From positions 1 to 8,527 of the forward strand of contig DYRK01000243.1 of NCBI GenBank assembly GCA_020718785.1: 8,527 bases of DNA. Reading direction: 5' to 3'. The notes under the pieces are model-generated. The model saw nothing but the letters and a program-made list of their open reading frames with translations, was not told where the DNA came from and searched no databases. The position numbers were made by a program, and so were the translations under genes. Numbering within the stretch: the first letter of the stretch is position 1; each line of letters begins with the position of its first letter. Positions 1-6,452 of this stretch are shown here, piece after piece. Origin of the DNA: Desulfatirhabdium butyrativorans (GTDB taxonomy: Bacteria > Desulfobacterota > Desulfobacteria > Desulfobacterales > DYRK01).

Positions 1-261
1 AATCCGCTTGAAATTTTTGCGATAATTGAAAGATATTTTGTCTGAACGGTGATTCAACTGTCTGAACCCTGATTTTCGGGATTAAAGGATTTTCAGGATT
101 TCTGTCAAGCCTTCCGAAGTCCGGAGTGCTGAAATGACCCATTTTATAAGATCGGTCAGCACGGCTGCGGCTGAACAGGGCTGTCCGAATCCTGATTCAA
201 CTGTCTGAACCCTGATTTTCAGGATTAAAGGATTTTCAGGATTTCTGTCAAGCCTTCCGGA

Positions 262-374
262 GTGCTGAAATGAAATTTTGGCACAGACACAAAACGGCTT
301 GAAAAGCCGTTTTACTGTAAAACGATTTTTCAAATCGTTTTAAAGTCCGGAGTGCTGAAATTAAATTTTAGCAC
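262..374. repeat. Four consecutive 23-nt hairpins inside one repeat copy
   Basis: The second array copy is enlarged by a run of four hairpins at 262-284, 291-313, 319-341 and 352-374. Each can form a 10-bp stem with a 3-nt loop. The middle two are perfect (AAAACGGCTT/AAGCCGTTTT and AAAACGATTT/AAATCGTTTT). The outer two share the arm GTGCTGAAAT and pair with G-T wobbles. Arm sequences differ but stem length and loop size are constant, which suggests that shape matters or that the units copy by a hairpin-dependent route. Confidence 0.75.
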
Positions 375-624
375 GGCTGCAATCCGATAATGTCCGAACC
401 CTGATTTGCCTGATTAAAGGATTTTCAGGATTTCTGTCAAGCCTTCCGAAGTCCGGAGTGCTGAAATGACCCATTTTATAAGATCGGTCAGCACGGCTGC
501 AATCCGATAATGTCCGAACCCTGATTTGCCTGATTAAAGGATTTTCAGGATTTGTGTCAAGCCTTCCGGAGTGCTGAAATGACGCATTTTATAAGATTCG
601 GTCAGCACGGCTGCAATCCGATAA

Positions 625-764
625 TGTCCGAACCCTGATTTGCCTGATTAAAGGATTTTCAGGATTTGTGCTGAACCCGTTTTATAAAATTGGCATTTCA
701 GCACTCCGGAAGGCTTGACAGCAATCATGCAAATCCTTTAATCCTGAAAATCAGGGTTCAGACA
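625..764. repeat. Head-to-head repeat copies forming a long imperfect inverted repeat
   Basis: The fifth direct copy (625-667) is followed at once by an inverted copy (693-764). The block TGTCCGAACCCTGATTT... faces its reverse complement, which ends ...TCAGGGTTCAGACA. The two arms, about 43 nt each, bracket an inner 7-bp stem GTGCTGA (668-674) with TCAGCAC (698-704). The structure closes the array just upstream of the next promoter. It could block read-through in either direction or mark an inversion end-point. Neither role is shown. Confidence 0.75.
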
Positions 765-789
765 GTGTTCGGACATTTTAAAAAAAAGC

Positions 790-818
790 TTGACAAGCCT
801 GTCAAAGTGCATTATAAA
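790..818 (+). promoter_or_regulatory. Sigma-70-type promoter for the exported NHL/dockerin gene
   Basis: A perfect -35 box TTGACA (790-795) is separated by exactly 17 nt from TATAAA (813-818), one base from the -10 consensus. Transcription would start near 825. The -35 box is also the left half of an inverted repeat, TTGACA-AGCC-TGTCAA (790-805), which could be an operator. The next gene on this strand starts at 1148, giving an unusually long leader of about 320 nt. Confidence 0.75.
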
Positions 819-824
819 AACGAA

Positions 825-1062
825 TTTTATGCAATACAGATATTTTCTTTCGGAAGAAGATTATGAGATAACAGATAAAGAAAACCGAAAATAAAGTTCA
901 GCGTTAATGTAGTCATCGTCCACTTAAAAACCGCCATTTTTTAACTCATAGGACGATGCAGACGGAGACGCGCCCGACCGGGCGCGCCTCTTGTTTGCGT
1001 TCTATGGGGGGTGCTTGGCGGTACCTTAGGTGGGCGCAAATATAGAGGCTGCGCCCTTTTTT
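825..1062 (+). ncRNA. Structured leader or small RNA ending in an intrinsic terminator
   Basis: RNA from the 790-818 promoter would fold into several elements. Stem I pairs CATCGTCC (914-921) with GGACGATG (951-958) around a 29-nt loop. Stem II pairs CGCGCCCG (969-976) with CGGGCGCG (979-986), extended by GAG/CTC across one mismatch. A competing helix pairs 980-999 with 1035-1056 (GGGCGC/GCGCCC, GCCTCT/AGAGGC, TTTGCG/CGCAAA), and this shares bases with stem II. The segment ends in six T at 1057-1062. Stem II and the long helix cannot form together, as in attenuators and riboswitches. I recognise no known riboswitch consensus. It could equally be a free-standing small RNA. The boundaries are inferred from promoter and terminator. 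Confidence 0.5.
1032..1062 (+). terminator. Intrinsic terminator inside the leader
   Basis: A perfect 7-bp stem GGGCGCA (1032-1038) with TGCGCCC (1050-1056) and an 11-nt loop is followed directly by TTTTTT (1057-1062). The 3' arm can instead pair with 980-991 to make a longer hairpin before the same T run. It lies between a strong promoter and the next start codon, so it would stop or attenuate transcription of the downstream gene. Confidence 0.7.
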
Positions 1063-1071
1063 AGTGGCGTA

Positions 1072-1108
1072 GAGAGGGATATTTTGATGAATCAAAGTAT
1101 CTCCTCTC
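1072..1108 (+). promoter_or_regulatory. Long hairpin just upstream of the ribosome binding site
   Basis: GAGAGGGATATTTTGAT (1072-1088) pairs with the segment 1091-1108 in a stem of 17 pairs with a single bulged T (1102) and one wobble, closed by a minimal loop. It ends 27 nt before the AAGGAGG ribosome binding site. It has no T run, so it is not a terminator. It may protect the 5' end of the mRNA or shape ribosome access. Confidence 0.6.
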
Positions 1109-1135
1109 AAAATAAACTTTGTTCAACCCGAAAAA

Positions 1136-1142
1136 AAGGAGG
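1136..1142 (+). promoter_or_regulatory. Strong ribosome binding site AAGGAGG
   Basis: AAGGAGG lies 5 nt before ATG at 1148. It fixes the start of the exported protein and implies efficient translation once the leader terminator is passed. Confidence 0.85.
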
Positions 1143-1147
1143 TACTC

Positions 1148-4100
1148 ATGGCGCGTCAGAATTTTCGTCTGAAATCAGTACGGTGTAAGGCAGTCTGTCT
1201 GTTTATCCTTTTCAATGTGTTTTTCCTGCTCGGAGGAATTTTTTCTCCGGCAAATGCCGAAGACCCGCCGACTTTTGTTATGAGTTTCGGAACATCCGGT
1301 TCCGGCGACGGGCAATTCGACCGTGCTGCCGGTTTAGCTGTTGACAGTTCCGGCAATATCTGGGTGTCGGATACCTACAATCACCGCGTACAGAAATTCA
1401 GCAGTTCGGGAACTTATCTCAGCCAGTTCGGAAGTTACGGCCCCGGCAACGGACAATTAATTAAGCCCTTTGGTATAGCCTTTGACAGTGCGGGCAATAT
1501 CTATGTAGCGGATGTTTTTAATCACCGCATTCAGAAATTCAGCAGTTCGGGAACTTATCTCAGCCAGTTCGGAAGTTACGGCACCGGCAACGGACAATTC
1601 GACCATCCCCAAAATATAGCTTTTGACAGTGCGGACAATATCTATGTAGCGGATGTTTTTAATCACCGCATTCAGAAATTCAGCAGTTCGGGAACTTATC
1701 TCAGCCAGTTCGGAAGTTACGGCACCGGCAACGGACAATTCGACCATCCCCAAAATATAGCTTTTGACAGTGCGGACAATATCTATGTAGCGGATGTTTT
1801 TAATCACCGCATTCAGAAATTCAGCAGTTCGGGAACTTATCTCAGCCAGTTCGGAACATCAGGCTCAGGCAACGGTCAATTCAATGGTCCTTCAGGTATA
1901 GACGTTGACAACTCCGGCAATATCTTTGTGGTGGACATAGAGAATTACCGTGTTCAGAAATTCAGCAGTTCAGGAAGTTATCTCAGCCAGTTCGGAGGCT
2001 ACGGTACCGACAGCGGACAACTGAATCATCCCATCGGTATAGCCATTGACAATTCGGATAATATCTATGTAGTTGACAGCGAGAATAACCGCATACAGAA
2101 ATTTGCTTATAGCAGCGGCGGTGTGATCCGGACGTTGCCCTCATGTTATCCGCTCGGAGCCAAGCTCACCGTAACGCTGAAAATCACGCCCTCATCAAGT
2201 TCGAGTTTTATTGATATGATTGAAGAAACGGTGCCTGCGGGATGGATAATTTCCAACGCGAGCATAGGATTAGATGTAGGGATGGCAGACGTGTCCGGTT
2301 CGAAAATAACATTCCTTCTTTTTGACAAAACGGACAAAACTCTGACTTATGATGTCACCCCGCCAGTCACAGAAACAGGCGATAAGACTTTCAGCGGAAC
2401 AGCATCGGCAGACAACGTCAAAAGCAATATCACAGGGCAGAATATCATCAGTGCATGTCCGCCAGCGGAGCCGTTTGTGACTCGGACATTGCCTTCATGT
2501 TATGTACCCGGAATTAAGCTCACCGTAACGCTGAATGCAACGCCTTCTTCCACAACCGGTTTTTATGCAATTGAAGAAACGGCACCTGTTGGATGGATAA
2601 TTTCCAATGCGAGCATGGGGGGAGTGTTTGGTTCGAATTCGAACAAAATAATATTCATTGACAACGCGAGCCGCACACTGGCTTATGATATTACCCCGCC
2701 GGTCACAGAAACTGGCGATAAGGCTTTCAGCGGAACAGTATCGGCAGATGATGGTAAGAGCAATATCACGGGACAGACCCTCATCAGTGGGTGTCATACT
2801 GTTCGTATTTACGGCGAGGTTTATGATGAGTACGGCACCGGAATTTCCGGCGTCATACTGATTCTGAGCAACGGCGGCGGCACTGTAACGACTGACAGTT
2901 CGGGCTATTACAGCATCAATGTTCCTTCCGGCTGGAGCGGCGAGGTGATGCCCTCATTAGGCGGTTATACTTTCAATCCCTCAAGTGGGTTTTTCAGCAA
3001 TCTGATTTCTGATCAGCTTATGAAATTTCACTGCACTCGTGCTGACACACCTTTCACGATTTCCGGTTTGGTTCAAGACATAAACGGAACCGGAGTTTCA
3101 GACGTTACGCTGAAGTCAGACAAGGGCGAAACAGCAACTACGGATATTTTCGGTTTTTACAGCATGACCGTCAGTTCGGGCTGGAGCGGAACGCTCACGC
3201 CGTCTAAGAGCGACTGCATATTCACCCCTGCAAGTCAGTATTTCGGCAATATTATATGGAATCAGTGGCAGGATTTCACTGCCGACTGCGGAGAACCATG
3301 TGCATGGATAAGCCGTATCCTTCCGGCAGCCTATATGCCCGGCGAGGAATTCACGGTGACATTGGAAGCAGAACCGCCATCGGGAACGAATATGTATTCG
3401 GTCGAAGACAGGTGTATAAACGGCTGGACGGTTTCCGGCATCGGTGACGGCGGAATGTATGACAGGAATACCGGCAAAGTGAAATTCGGACCCTTTCAGG
3501 ACGGCAAAGCCCGCACCCTGACATACAGCGTTACGCCGCCGTCATCGGAAAGCAAAGACGGGACATTTGCCGGAACCGGCGTGATCAACTCCGAGGCAAG
3601 AGTTGTCGGCGGACAGACGGTTATTTCCAAAGGTCCGGAAACACATCCTGCCGATATGAATACGGATTTCAGCATGAGCATTGCCGAGATGAATTCCTAC
3701 GGCTCGGCATGGCTGCACTTTGCGCCGTGGACGTTGCCGCCGAATCCCATTCCCATGTCTTATGTCAGCAAAGCGGTCGAACTGTGGCTGAACGGCGAGA
3801 CTTACAAGTTCGATTCCGCTTCCGGAAGCCCGCCGCAGTGCTGGGTGAATACTGCCGCATCAACCCGTTCTCAGAGAGACGATGTTCTGCTGACAGCAGA
3901 CCGTACCCTGCCGTCTCTGTACAAAGCGGGCGAGTCAATTACAGTGACGATTTCGGTATCGGCTGCGGCAGCGGGCTATACGATTGAAGAGACACCGCCT
4001 GCGGGATGGACCGCTTCGGATGTGAGCGACGGCGGCACAGCAGACGGCGGATTGGTGCGTTTCTGGATTCCGAGTGCGGGCGGTCAGGCAAAAACACTGA

Positions 4101-4390
4101 CATACAAAGCGATGCCGCCTGCGGATGCAAAAGGCGCATACACATTCGGCGGAGAAATCTCATCCGGCGGCGACAATCAGACGATTGCCGGAGATATTTC
4201 TGTGAGCGACACGCAGCCCGGGGATCTGAACGGCGATCTCAAAGCCGATCTGAAAGATGCGGTTATTGCCTTGCAGATTGCCGTTGCGACACAGCCCCCG
4301 CCCACAGCGGCTGTCGGTGCGGATGTGAACAGCGACAGGAAAATCGGCATTGAAGAAGCGGTATTCGCTTTGGAGAAATCGGCAGAATAG
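1148..4390 (+). CDS. Secreted NHL-propeller, Ig-like and dockerin-like multimodular protein
   Basis: A large exported protein of 1080 residues. Residues 1-37 form a signal peptide: a basic start, a hydrophobic core around 16-31, and ANA before the cut. Six NHL repeats of 47 residues (45-91, 92-138, 139-185, 186-232, 233-279, 280-326; signature NIYVAD..NHRIQKF) should close one six-bladed propeller. Four related beta-rich modules follow (about 326-437, 444-549, 719-827, 917-1017), each with R.LP..Y..G, an IEET.P.GW-like core and LTY..TPP. Two carboxypeptidase-regulatory-like modules lie at 552-627 and 636-710. An EF-hand-like loop (D836, N838, D840, S842, E847) precedes a C-terminal dockerin-like pair (D1026/N1028/D1030/D1034/D1037 and D1059/N1061/D1063/E1070). 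No catalytic domain is visible, so a binding, adhesive or scaffold role outside the cell is inferred. Start, signal peptide and AAGGAGG agree. Confidence 0.92.
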   Translation: MARQNFRLKSVRCKAVCLFILFNVFFLLGGIFSPANAEDPPTFVMSFGTSGSGDGQFDRAAGLAVDSSGNIWVSDTYNHRVQKFSSSGTYLSQFGSYGPGNGQLIKPFGIAFDSAGNIYVADVFNHRIQKFSSSGTYLSQFGSYGTGNGQFDHPQNIAFDSADNIYVADVFNHRIQKFSSSGTYLSQFGSYGTGNGQFDHPQNIAFDSADNIYVADVFNHRIQKFSSSGTYLSQFGTSGSGNGQFNGPSGIDVDNSGNIFVVDIENYRVQKFSSSGSYLSQFGGYGTDSGQLNHPIGIAIDNSDNIYVVDSENNRIQKFAYSSGGVIRTLPSCYPLGAKLTVTLKITPSSSSSFIDMIEETVPAGWIISNASIGLDVGMADVSGSKITFLLFDKTDKTLTYDVTPPVTETGDKTFSGTASADNVKSNITGQNIISACPPAEPFVTRTLPSCYVPGIKLTVTLNATPSSTTGFYAIEETAPVGWIISNASMGGVFGSNSNKIIFIDNASRTLAYDITPPVTETGDKAFSGTVSADDGKSNITGQTLISGCHTVRIYGEVYDEYGTGISGVILILSNGGGTVTTDSSGYYSINVPSGWSGEVMPSLGGYTFNPSSGFFSNLISDQLMKFHCTRADTPFTISGLVQDINGTGVSDVTLKSDKGETATTDIFGFYSMTVSSGWSGTLTPSKSDCIFTPASQYFGNIIWNQWQDFTADCGEPCAWISRILPAAYMPGEEFTVTLEAEPPSGTNMYSVEDRCINGWTVSGIGDGGMYDRNTGKVKFGPFQDGKARTLTYSVTPPSSESKDGTFAGTGVINSEARVVGGQTVISKGPETHPADMNTDFSMSIAEMNSYGSAWLHFAPWTLPPNPIPMSYVSKAVELWLNGETYKFDSASGSPPQCWVNTAASTRSQRDDVLLTADRTLPSLYKAGESITVTISVSAAAAGYTIEETPPAGWTASDVSDGGTADGGLVRFWIPSAGGQAKTLTYKAMPPADAKGAYTFGGEISSGGDNQTIAGDISVSDTQPGDLNGDLKADLKDAVIALQIAVATQPPPTAAVGADVNSDRKIGIEEAVFALEKSAE
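1562..1843 (+). repeat. Two identical 141-bp tandem units encoding NHL blades 3 and 4
   Basis: 1562-1702 and 1703-1843 are identical base for base, including third codon positions. Each encodes one 47-residue NHL blade. The preceding unit (1421-1561) is close but differs in the first half. Identity at silent sites points to a very recent duplication or gene conversion inside the propeller. Confidence 0.95.
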
Positions 4391-4393
4391 TAG

Positions 4394-4416
4394 GGTGGGC
4401 ATGGTTAATGCCCACC
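4394..4416. repeat. GGTGGGCAT/ATGCCCACC palindrome after the stop codon
   Basis: A perfect 9-bp stem with a 5-nt loop begins 4 nt after the stop of the exported-protein gene. No T run follows on either strand, so it is not a classical intrinsic terminator, although it could protect the 3' end of the mRNA. It has the look of the GTAGGGTGGGC-type intergenic repeats seen in many repeat-rich genomes. That resemblance is from memory only. Confidence 0.6.
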
Positions 4417-4445
4417 ATACTGATGAATGATGTCAAGAGAAAAAT

Positions 4446-4497
4446 GGAGTGCAAAAATTACATTTTCGCAAATGCAAAAAAGGAATTTTTGCACTCC
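4446..4497. repeat. Palindrome with 14-bp arms related to the 5' array
   Basis: GGAGTGCAAAAATT (4446-4459) is the exact reverse complement of 4484-4497, with a 24-nt interior. The right arm continues into GCACTCCGGA (4491-4500), a 10-mer also present at 701-710 in the inverted array copy. This element therefore appears to be a solitary member of the same palindrome family, with a different inner arm. Confidence 0.65.
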
Positions 4498-4519
4498 GGA
4501 ATAAAAAAACGACCGCTTG

Positions 4520-4546
4520 GGTTGGGTTTCGTTCCTCAACCCAACC
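4520..4546 (-). terminator. GGTTGGGTT palindrome at the 3' end of the minus-strand ATPase, possible terminator
   Basis: GGTTGGGTT (4520-4528) pairs with AACCCAACC (4538-4546) around a 9-nt loop, touching the stop codon of the minus-strand ATPase. Read on the minus strand, a run of seven T (4503-4509) follows, but 10 nt beyond the stem, which is too far for an ideal terminator. The stem also resembles a common intergenic repeat, so the terminator role is tentative. Confidence 0.4.
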
Positions 4547-6102
4547 TACATCCCCAGCAAAGTTATGCGTTTTCCTTCCTGAGAAACTTCTTTCCGATAA
4601 ATCCGTTTCTCCCAGGGGATTTCCGTGTTGGTTTCAAACAGAATCAGATAGCCGTGATCCGCGCCCGTGCGGTCCAGATAAGCCGCGATCTGTTTCAGGC
4701 CCTCTTCTTCTCCGTAACGGTCCCGCTGGAGCTTGAGTTCCAGAAGAAAGCGGTCTGAGCGGAAAGTTACGGTCATGTCACAGCGTCCGCTGCCCATTGC
4801 CATTTCCCGCTCGATCATTCCGTCAGAATCAACAATCCGCTGAATAAAAGCCATGAGCATCAGGGGTCTTCCGGCTTCCCGGAAATCGAAGTTTTCAAGC
4901 CAGATGTCCATATTGCGGCTGCATGATTTCTGAAAAACCGAAAGCAGGGCATCCATATTCAGATGTCCGCCGCGGATATACCGCGTCTGATCTGCTATAT
5001 CCGGGTTAAAAGAAACCTGCCACGCGTAATTCAAGGCACGCGGAATGCTTTCGGCATAAACAGGATTGGCAAATTTCACAGGAGCTTTGCCGGTAATCAT
5101 TCCGAGGTCCCGCAGATAAGCCAGATCATTGCCGAAACTGTCGGGAAGCAGGGCATGTCCGCAGATAATCGCTTCTGCCACTGTTTTCACGGCAGGTTCG
5201 CGCAGTTTGTTGATAAGACTGTCCAAATGGGGATCCCGCCGGAGAATCAGTTCTTCTTTTGCCTGTGTGACATGGGCAAGCGTGATTTTCTGGCGGAAAT
5301 CATTTTCCAGGATTTCGGCAACAATCTGATTGGCAAGCGCATTGACAAGCCATGGCTGTCCCTGAGTCAGACGAAATATTTCGTTTCGGACTGCCGGATC
5401 AAATTCCTGACCGGTTTCCGCGGTATGCTGATCCAAAAGTGCTTCCATATCGGATAGGAGAAAGCCTTCCATGAAAAGCGATTTGGTTTTGATGTTAAAC
5501 AAAGAGCCGATATCCGGCTGTTCCCATTCGGAGCAGGTTCTGACTTTGTAATCGCGTATGTCTCTCAGCCCGACCAGCGCGATGGAATGCGGAAATCCTT
5601 CGGGTCGAACTTCAAACCCTGCCCGAAGTTGGCGGATAATGGTCTGAAGCATCTCCTCGGTCAGAAAATCGGCTTCGTCAATGAACAGTACAATGGGCTT
5701 GGGATTTTTTTCTGCCCACGCGGACAGATAATCGCCGATCTGACCAAAGGGAAATACATCCGGCTGCGGTTTTTCCACAGGAAGAGGCCATTCGGATTCG
5801 GGAAGCTGAAGTCTGGCCTGGCGGAAAATCGCAGTGGCAACGATCATCATTGCGTGTTCCGAATCCCGCGCACTGGCTGCTGCCTGAACATTGACCGTCA
5901 GGGCAGAATATTTGCCTTCGCTGTTGAGCCGGTTCATCAGGGCATACAGATAGGTGGTTTTTCCGGTCTGACGCGGGGCATGAATCACAAAATAATGCTG
6001 CCCGTCAATCAGATGTTTGACAATCGGAAGCCGGGGCAGCGGATCAACCTTGTAATGAATTTCGGGTTTGCAGTTACCTGCGGTGTTAAAAAATCGGTTC
6101 AT
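4546..6102 (-). CDS. AAA-like ATPase with intact C-terminal PD-(D/E)XK-type nuclease motif
   Basis: This 518-residue protein starts with MNRFFNTAG, a conserved opening shared with the divergent paralogue at 6536-8149. A Walker A loop A-PRQTGKT (42-49, K48) and a Walker B IVLFIDEAD (137-145) define the P-loop ATPase. GLRDIRDY (178-185) fits a sensor region, and LTQGQPW (245-251) opens a helical or winged-helix part. The C-terminus carries E431, then GSGRCD (D442), then ELK (E455, K457), the spacing expected of a PD-(D/E)XK nuclease fold. Such ATPase-nuclease fusions are often multicopy and usually annotated only as ATP-binding proteins, and the biological role is unproven. No membrane segment or signal is seen. 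AAAGGA lies about 8 nt before the ATG. A defence or mobile-element function is possible but not shown. Confidence 0.9.
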   Translation of the reverse strand: MNRFFNTAGNCKPEIHYKVDPLPRLPIVKHLIDGQHYFVIHAPRQTGKTTYLYALMNRLNSEGKYSALTVNVQAAASARDSEHAMMIVATAIFRQARLQLPESEWPLPVEKPQPDVFPFGQIGDYLSAWAEKNPKPIVLFIDEADFLTEEMLQTIIRQLRAGFEVRPEGFPHSIALVGLRDIRDYKVRTCSEWEQPDIGSLFNIKTKSLFMEGFLLSDMEALLDQHTAETGQEFDPAVRNEIFRLTQGQPWLVNALANQIVAEILENDFRQKITLAHVTQAKEELILRRDPHLDSLINKLREPAVKTVAEAIICGHALLPDSFGNDLAYLRDLGMITGKAPVKFANPVYAESIPRALNYAWQVSFNPDIADQTRYIRGGHLNMDALLSVFQKSCSRNMDIWLENFDFREAGRPLMLMAFIQRIVDSDGMIEREMAMGSGRCDMTVTFRSDRFLLELKLQRDRYGEEEGLKQIAAYLDRTGADHGYLILFETNTEIPWEKRIYRKEVSQEGKRITLLGM

Positions 6103-6126
6103 TGCGGTTTCCTTTAAATTGAAAAG

Positions 6127-6160
6127 TGAGAATTGAGAATTGAAAAATTCTCAATTCTCA
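6127..6160. repeat. Perfect 15-bp-stem hairpin of GAGAATT units
   Basis: TGAGAATTGAGAATT (6127-6141) pairs perfectly with 6146-6160 across a GAAA tetraloop. The left arm itself is a doublet of GAGAATT. A direct copy of the left half recurs at 6367-6388 without the matching right arm, so the two copies bracket the MITE-like element. It sits 25 nt upstream of the minus-strand ATPase start and could be transcribed in its leader. Confidence 0.8.
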
Positions 6161-6161
6161 G

Positions 6162-6310
6162 TTCTTATCTCACGTTACGCAGTCAGTGCGTGAATCCCCC
6201 TTTTTTTCAAAGGGGGCAGGGGGGATTTCTCTGCCGCCGCTTTGAAAATCCCCCTTCATCCCCCTTTAAAAAAGGGGGAAAAATTAATGTTGCGTAACAT
6301 GAGTTCTTAT
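6162..6310. mobile_element. MITE-like element with terminal inverted repeats and 7-bp target duplication
   Basis: The element proper spans 6169-6303 (135 bp). Its ends, CTCACGTTACGCA (6169-6181) and TGCGTAACATGAG (6291-6303), are inverted repeats matching at 12 of 13 positions. TTCTTAT flanks it on both sides (6162-6168 and 6304-6310), as a target-site duplication would. The interior holds two more hairpins: CCCCCTTT/AAAGGGGG at 6196-6216, and the same 8-bp arms at 6260-6278. It encodes nothing credible. It fits a non-autonomous element moved in trans by a transposase elsewhere, of a family I cannot name. Confidence 0.6.
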
Positions 6311-6366
6311 ATTCTTTTCTGATTTGTTTCGCAACACACAATAAGTCTTGACAGTCAGAAGTCAGA

Positions 6367-6388
6367 AGTGAGAATTGAGAATTGAAAA
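6367..6388. repeat. Second copy of the GAGAATT half-hairpin
   Basis: 22 bp identical to 6125-6146. Here the right arm is altered: only GAGAATT (6377-6383) and AATTCTC (6395-6401) still pair, and CGGGAAATT/AATTCCCG (6390-6398/6409-6416) forms an overlapping alternative. It looks like a diverged relative of the perfect hairpin at 6127-6160. Confidence 0.6.
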
Positions 6389-6452
6389 GCGGGAAATTCT
6401 CTTTTTTCAATTCCCGACAGGACTTATGCACTCGAATTTATTTTCCCGATTA

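Larger units (their letters stand above)
59..775. repeat. Array of long interspersed-type repeats, five direct copies and one inverted
   Basis: This stretch holds no credible gene and is almost entirely repeat. Direct copies begin near 59, 202, 391, 511 and 625, each with TGTCYGAACCCTGATTT, then GATTAAAGGATTTTCAGGAT, then TGTCAAGCCTTCCG and a CCGGAGTGCTGAAAT block. The copy at 391-510 is exactly 120 bp and the next (511-624) is 114 bp and nearly identical. An inverted copy lies at 693-764. Most copies hold a palindrome with GTGCTGA and TCAGCAC arms (126-132/156-162, 458-464/488-494, 561-567/602-608). There are no unique spacers, so this is not CRISPR. Its function is unknown. It may be a family of intergenic repeats that spread by local duplication. 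Confidence 0.9.

Noticed and set aside
82..333. 83-residue minus-strand reading frame
   Set aside because: It lies wholly inside the repeat array, has no ribosome binding site and its sequence follows the repeat units.
59..775. CRISPR array
   Set aside because: The units are long, contiguous and vary in length, with no short constant repeats separated by unique spacers, and no cas gene is present.
914..1062. Known riboswitch classes (c-di-GMP, TPP, SAM, preQ1) in the leader
   Set aside because: None of the conserved core motifs of these classes that I know is present in the segment.
1457..1807. 116-residue minus-strand frame with internal repeats
   Set aside because: Its repeats are the mirror of the NHL blades on the plus strand, so it is a shadow.
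4963..5457. 164-residue plus-strand frame, and a similar one at 5587-6117
   Set aside because: Both are antisense to the conserved ATPase, whose motifs and paralogue confirm the minus strand as coding.
6348..6376. TTGACA as a -35 box for the plus-strand ATPase
   Set aside because: A perfect TTGACA is present at 6348-6353 but nothing resembling a -10 box lies 16-18 nt downstream.
6207..6431. 74-residue minus-strand frame between the ATPases
   Set aside because: It runs through the MITE-like element and the GAGAATT repeat, and its residues reflect the C-rich and A-rich palindromes.
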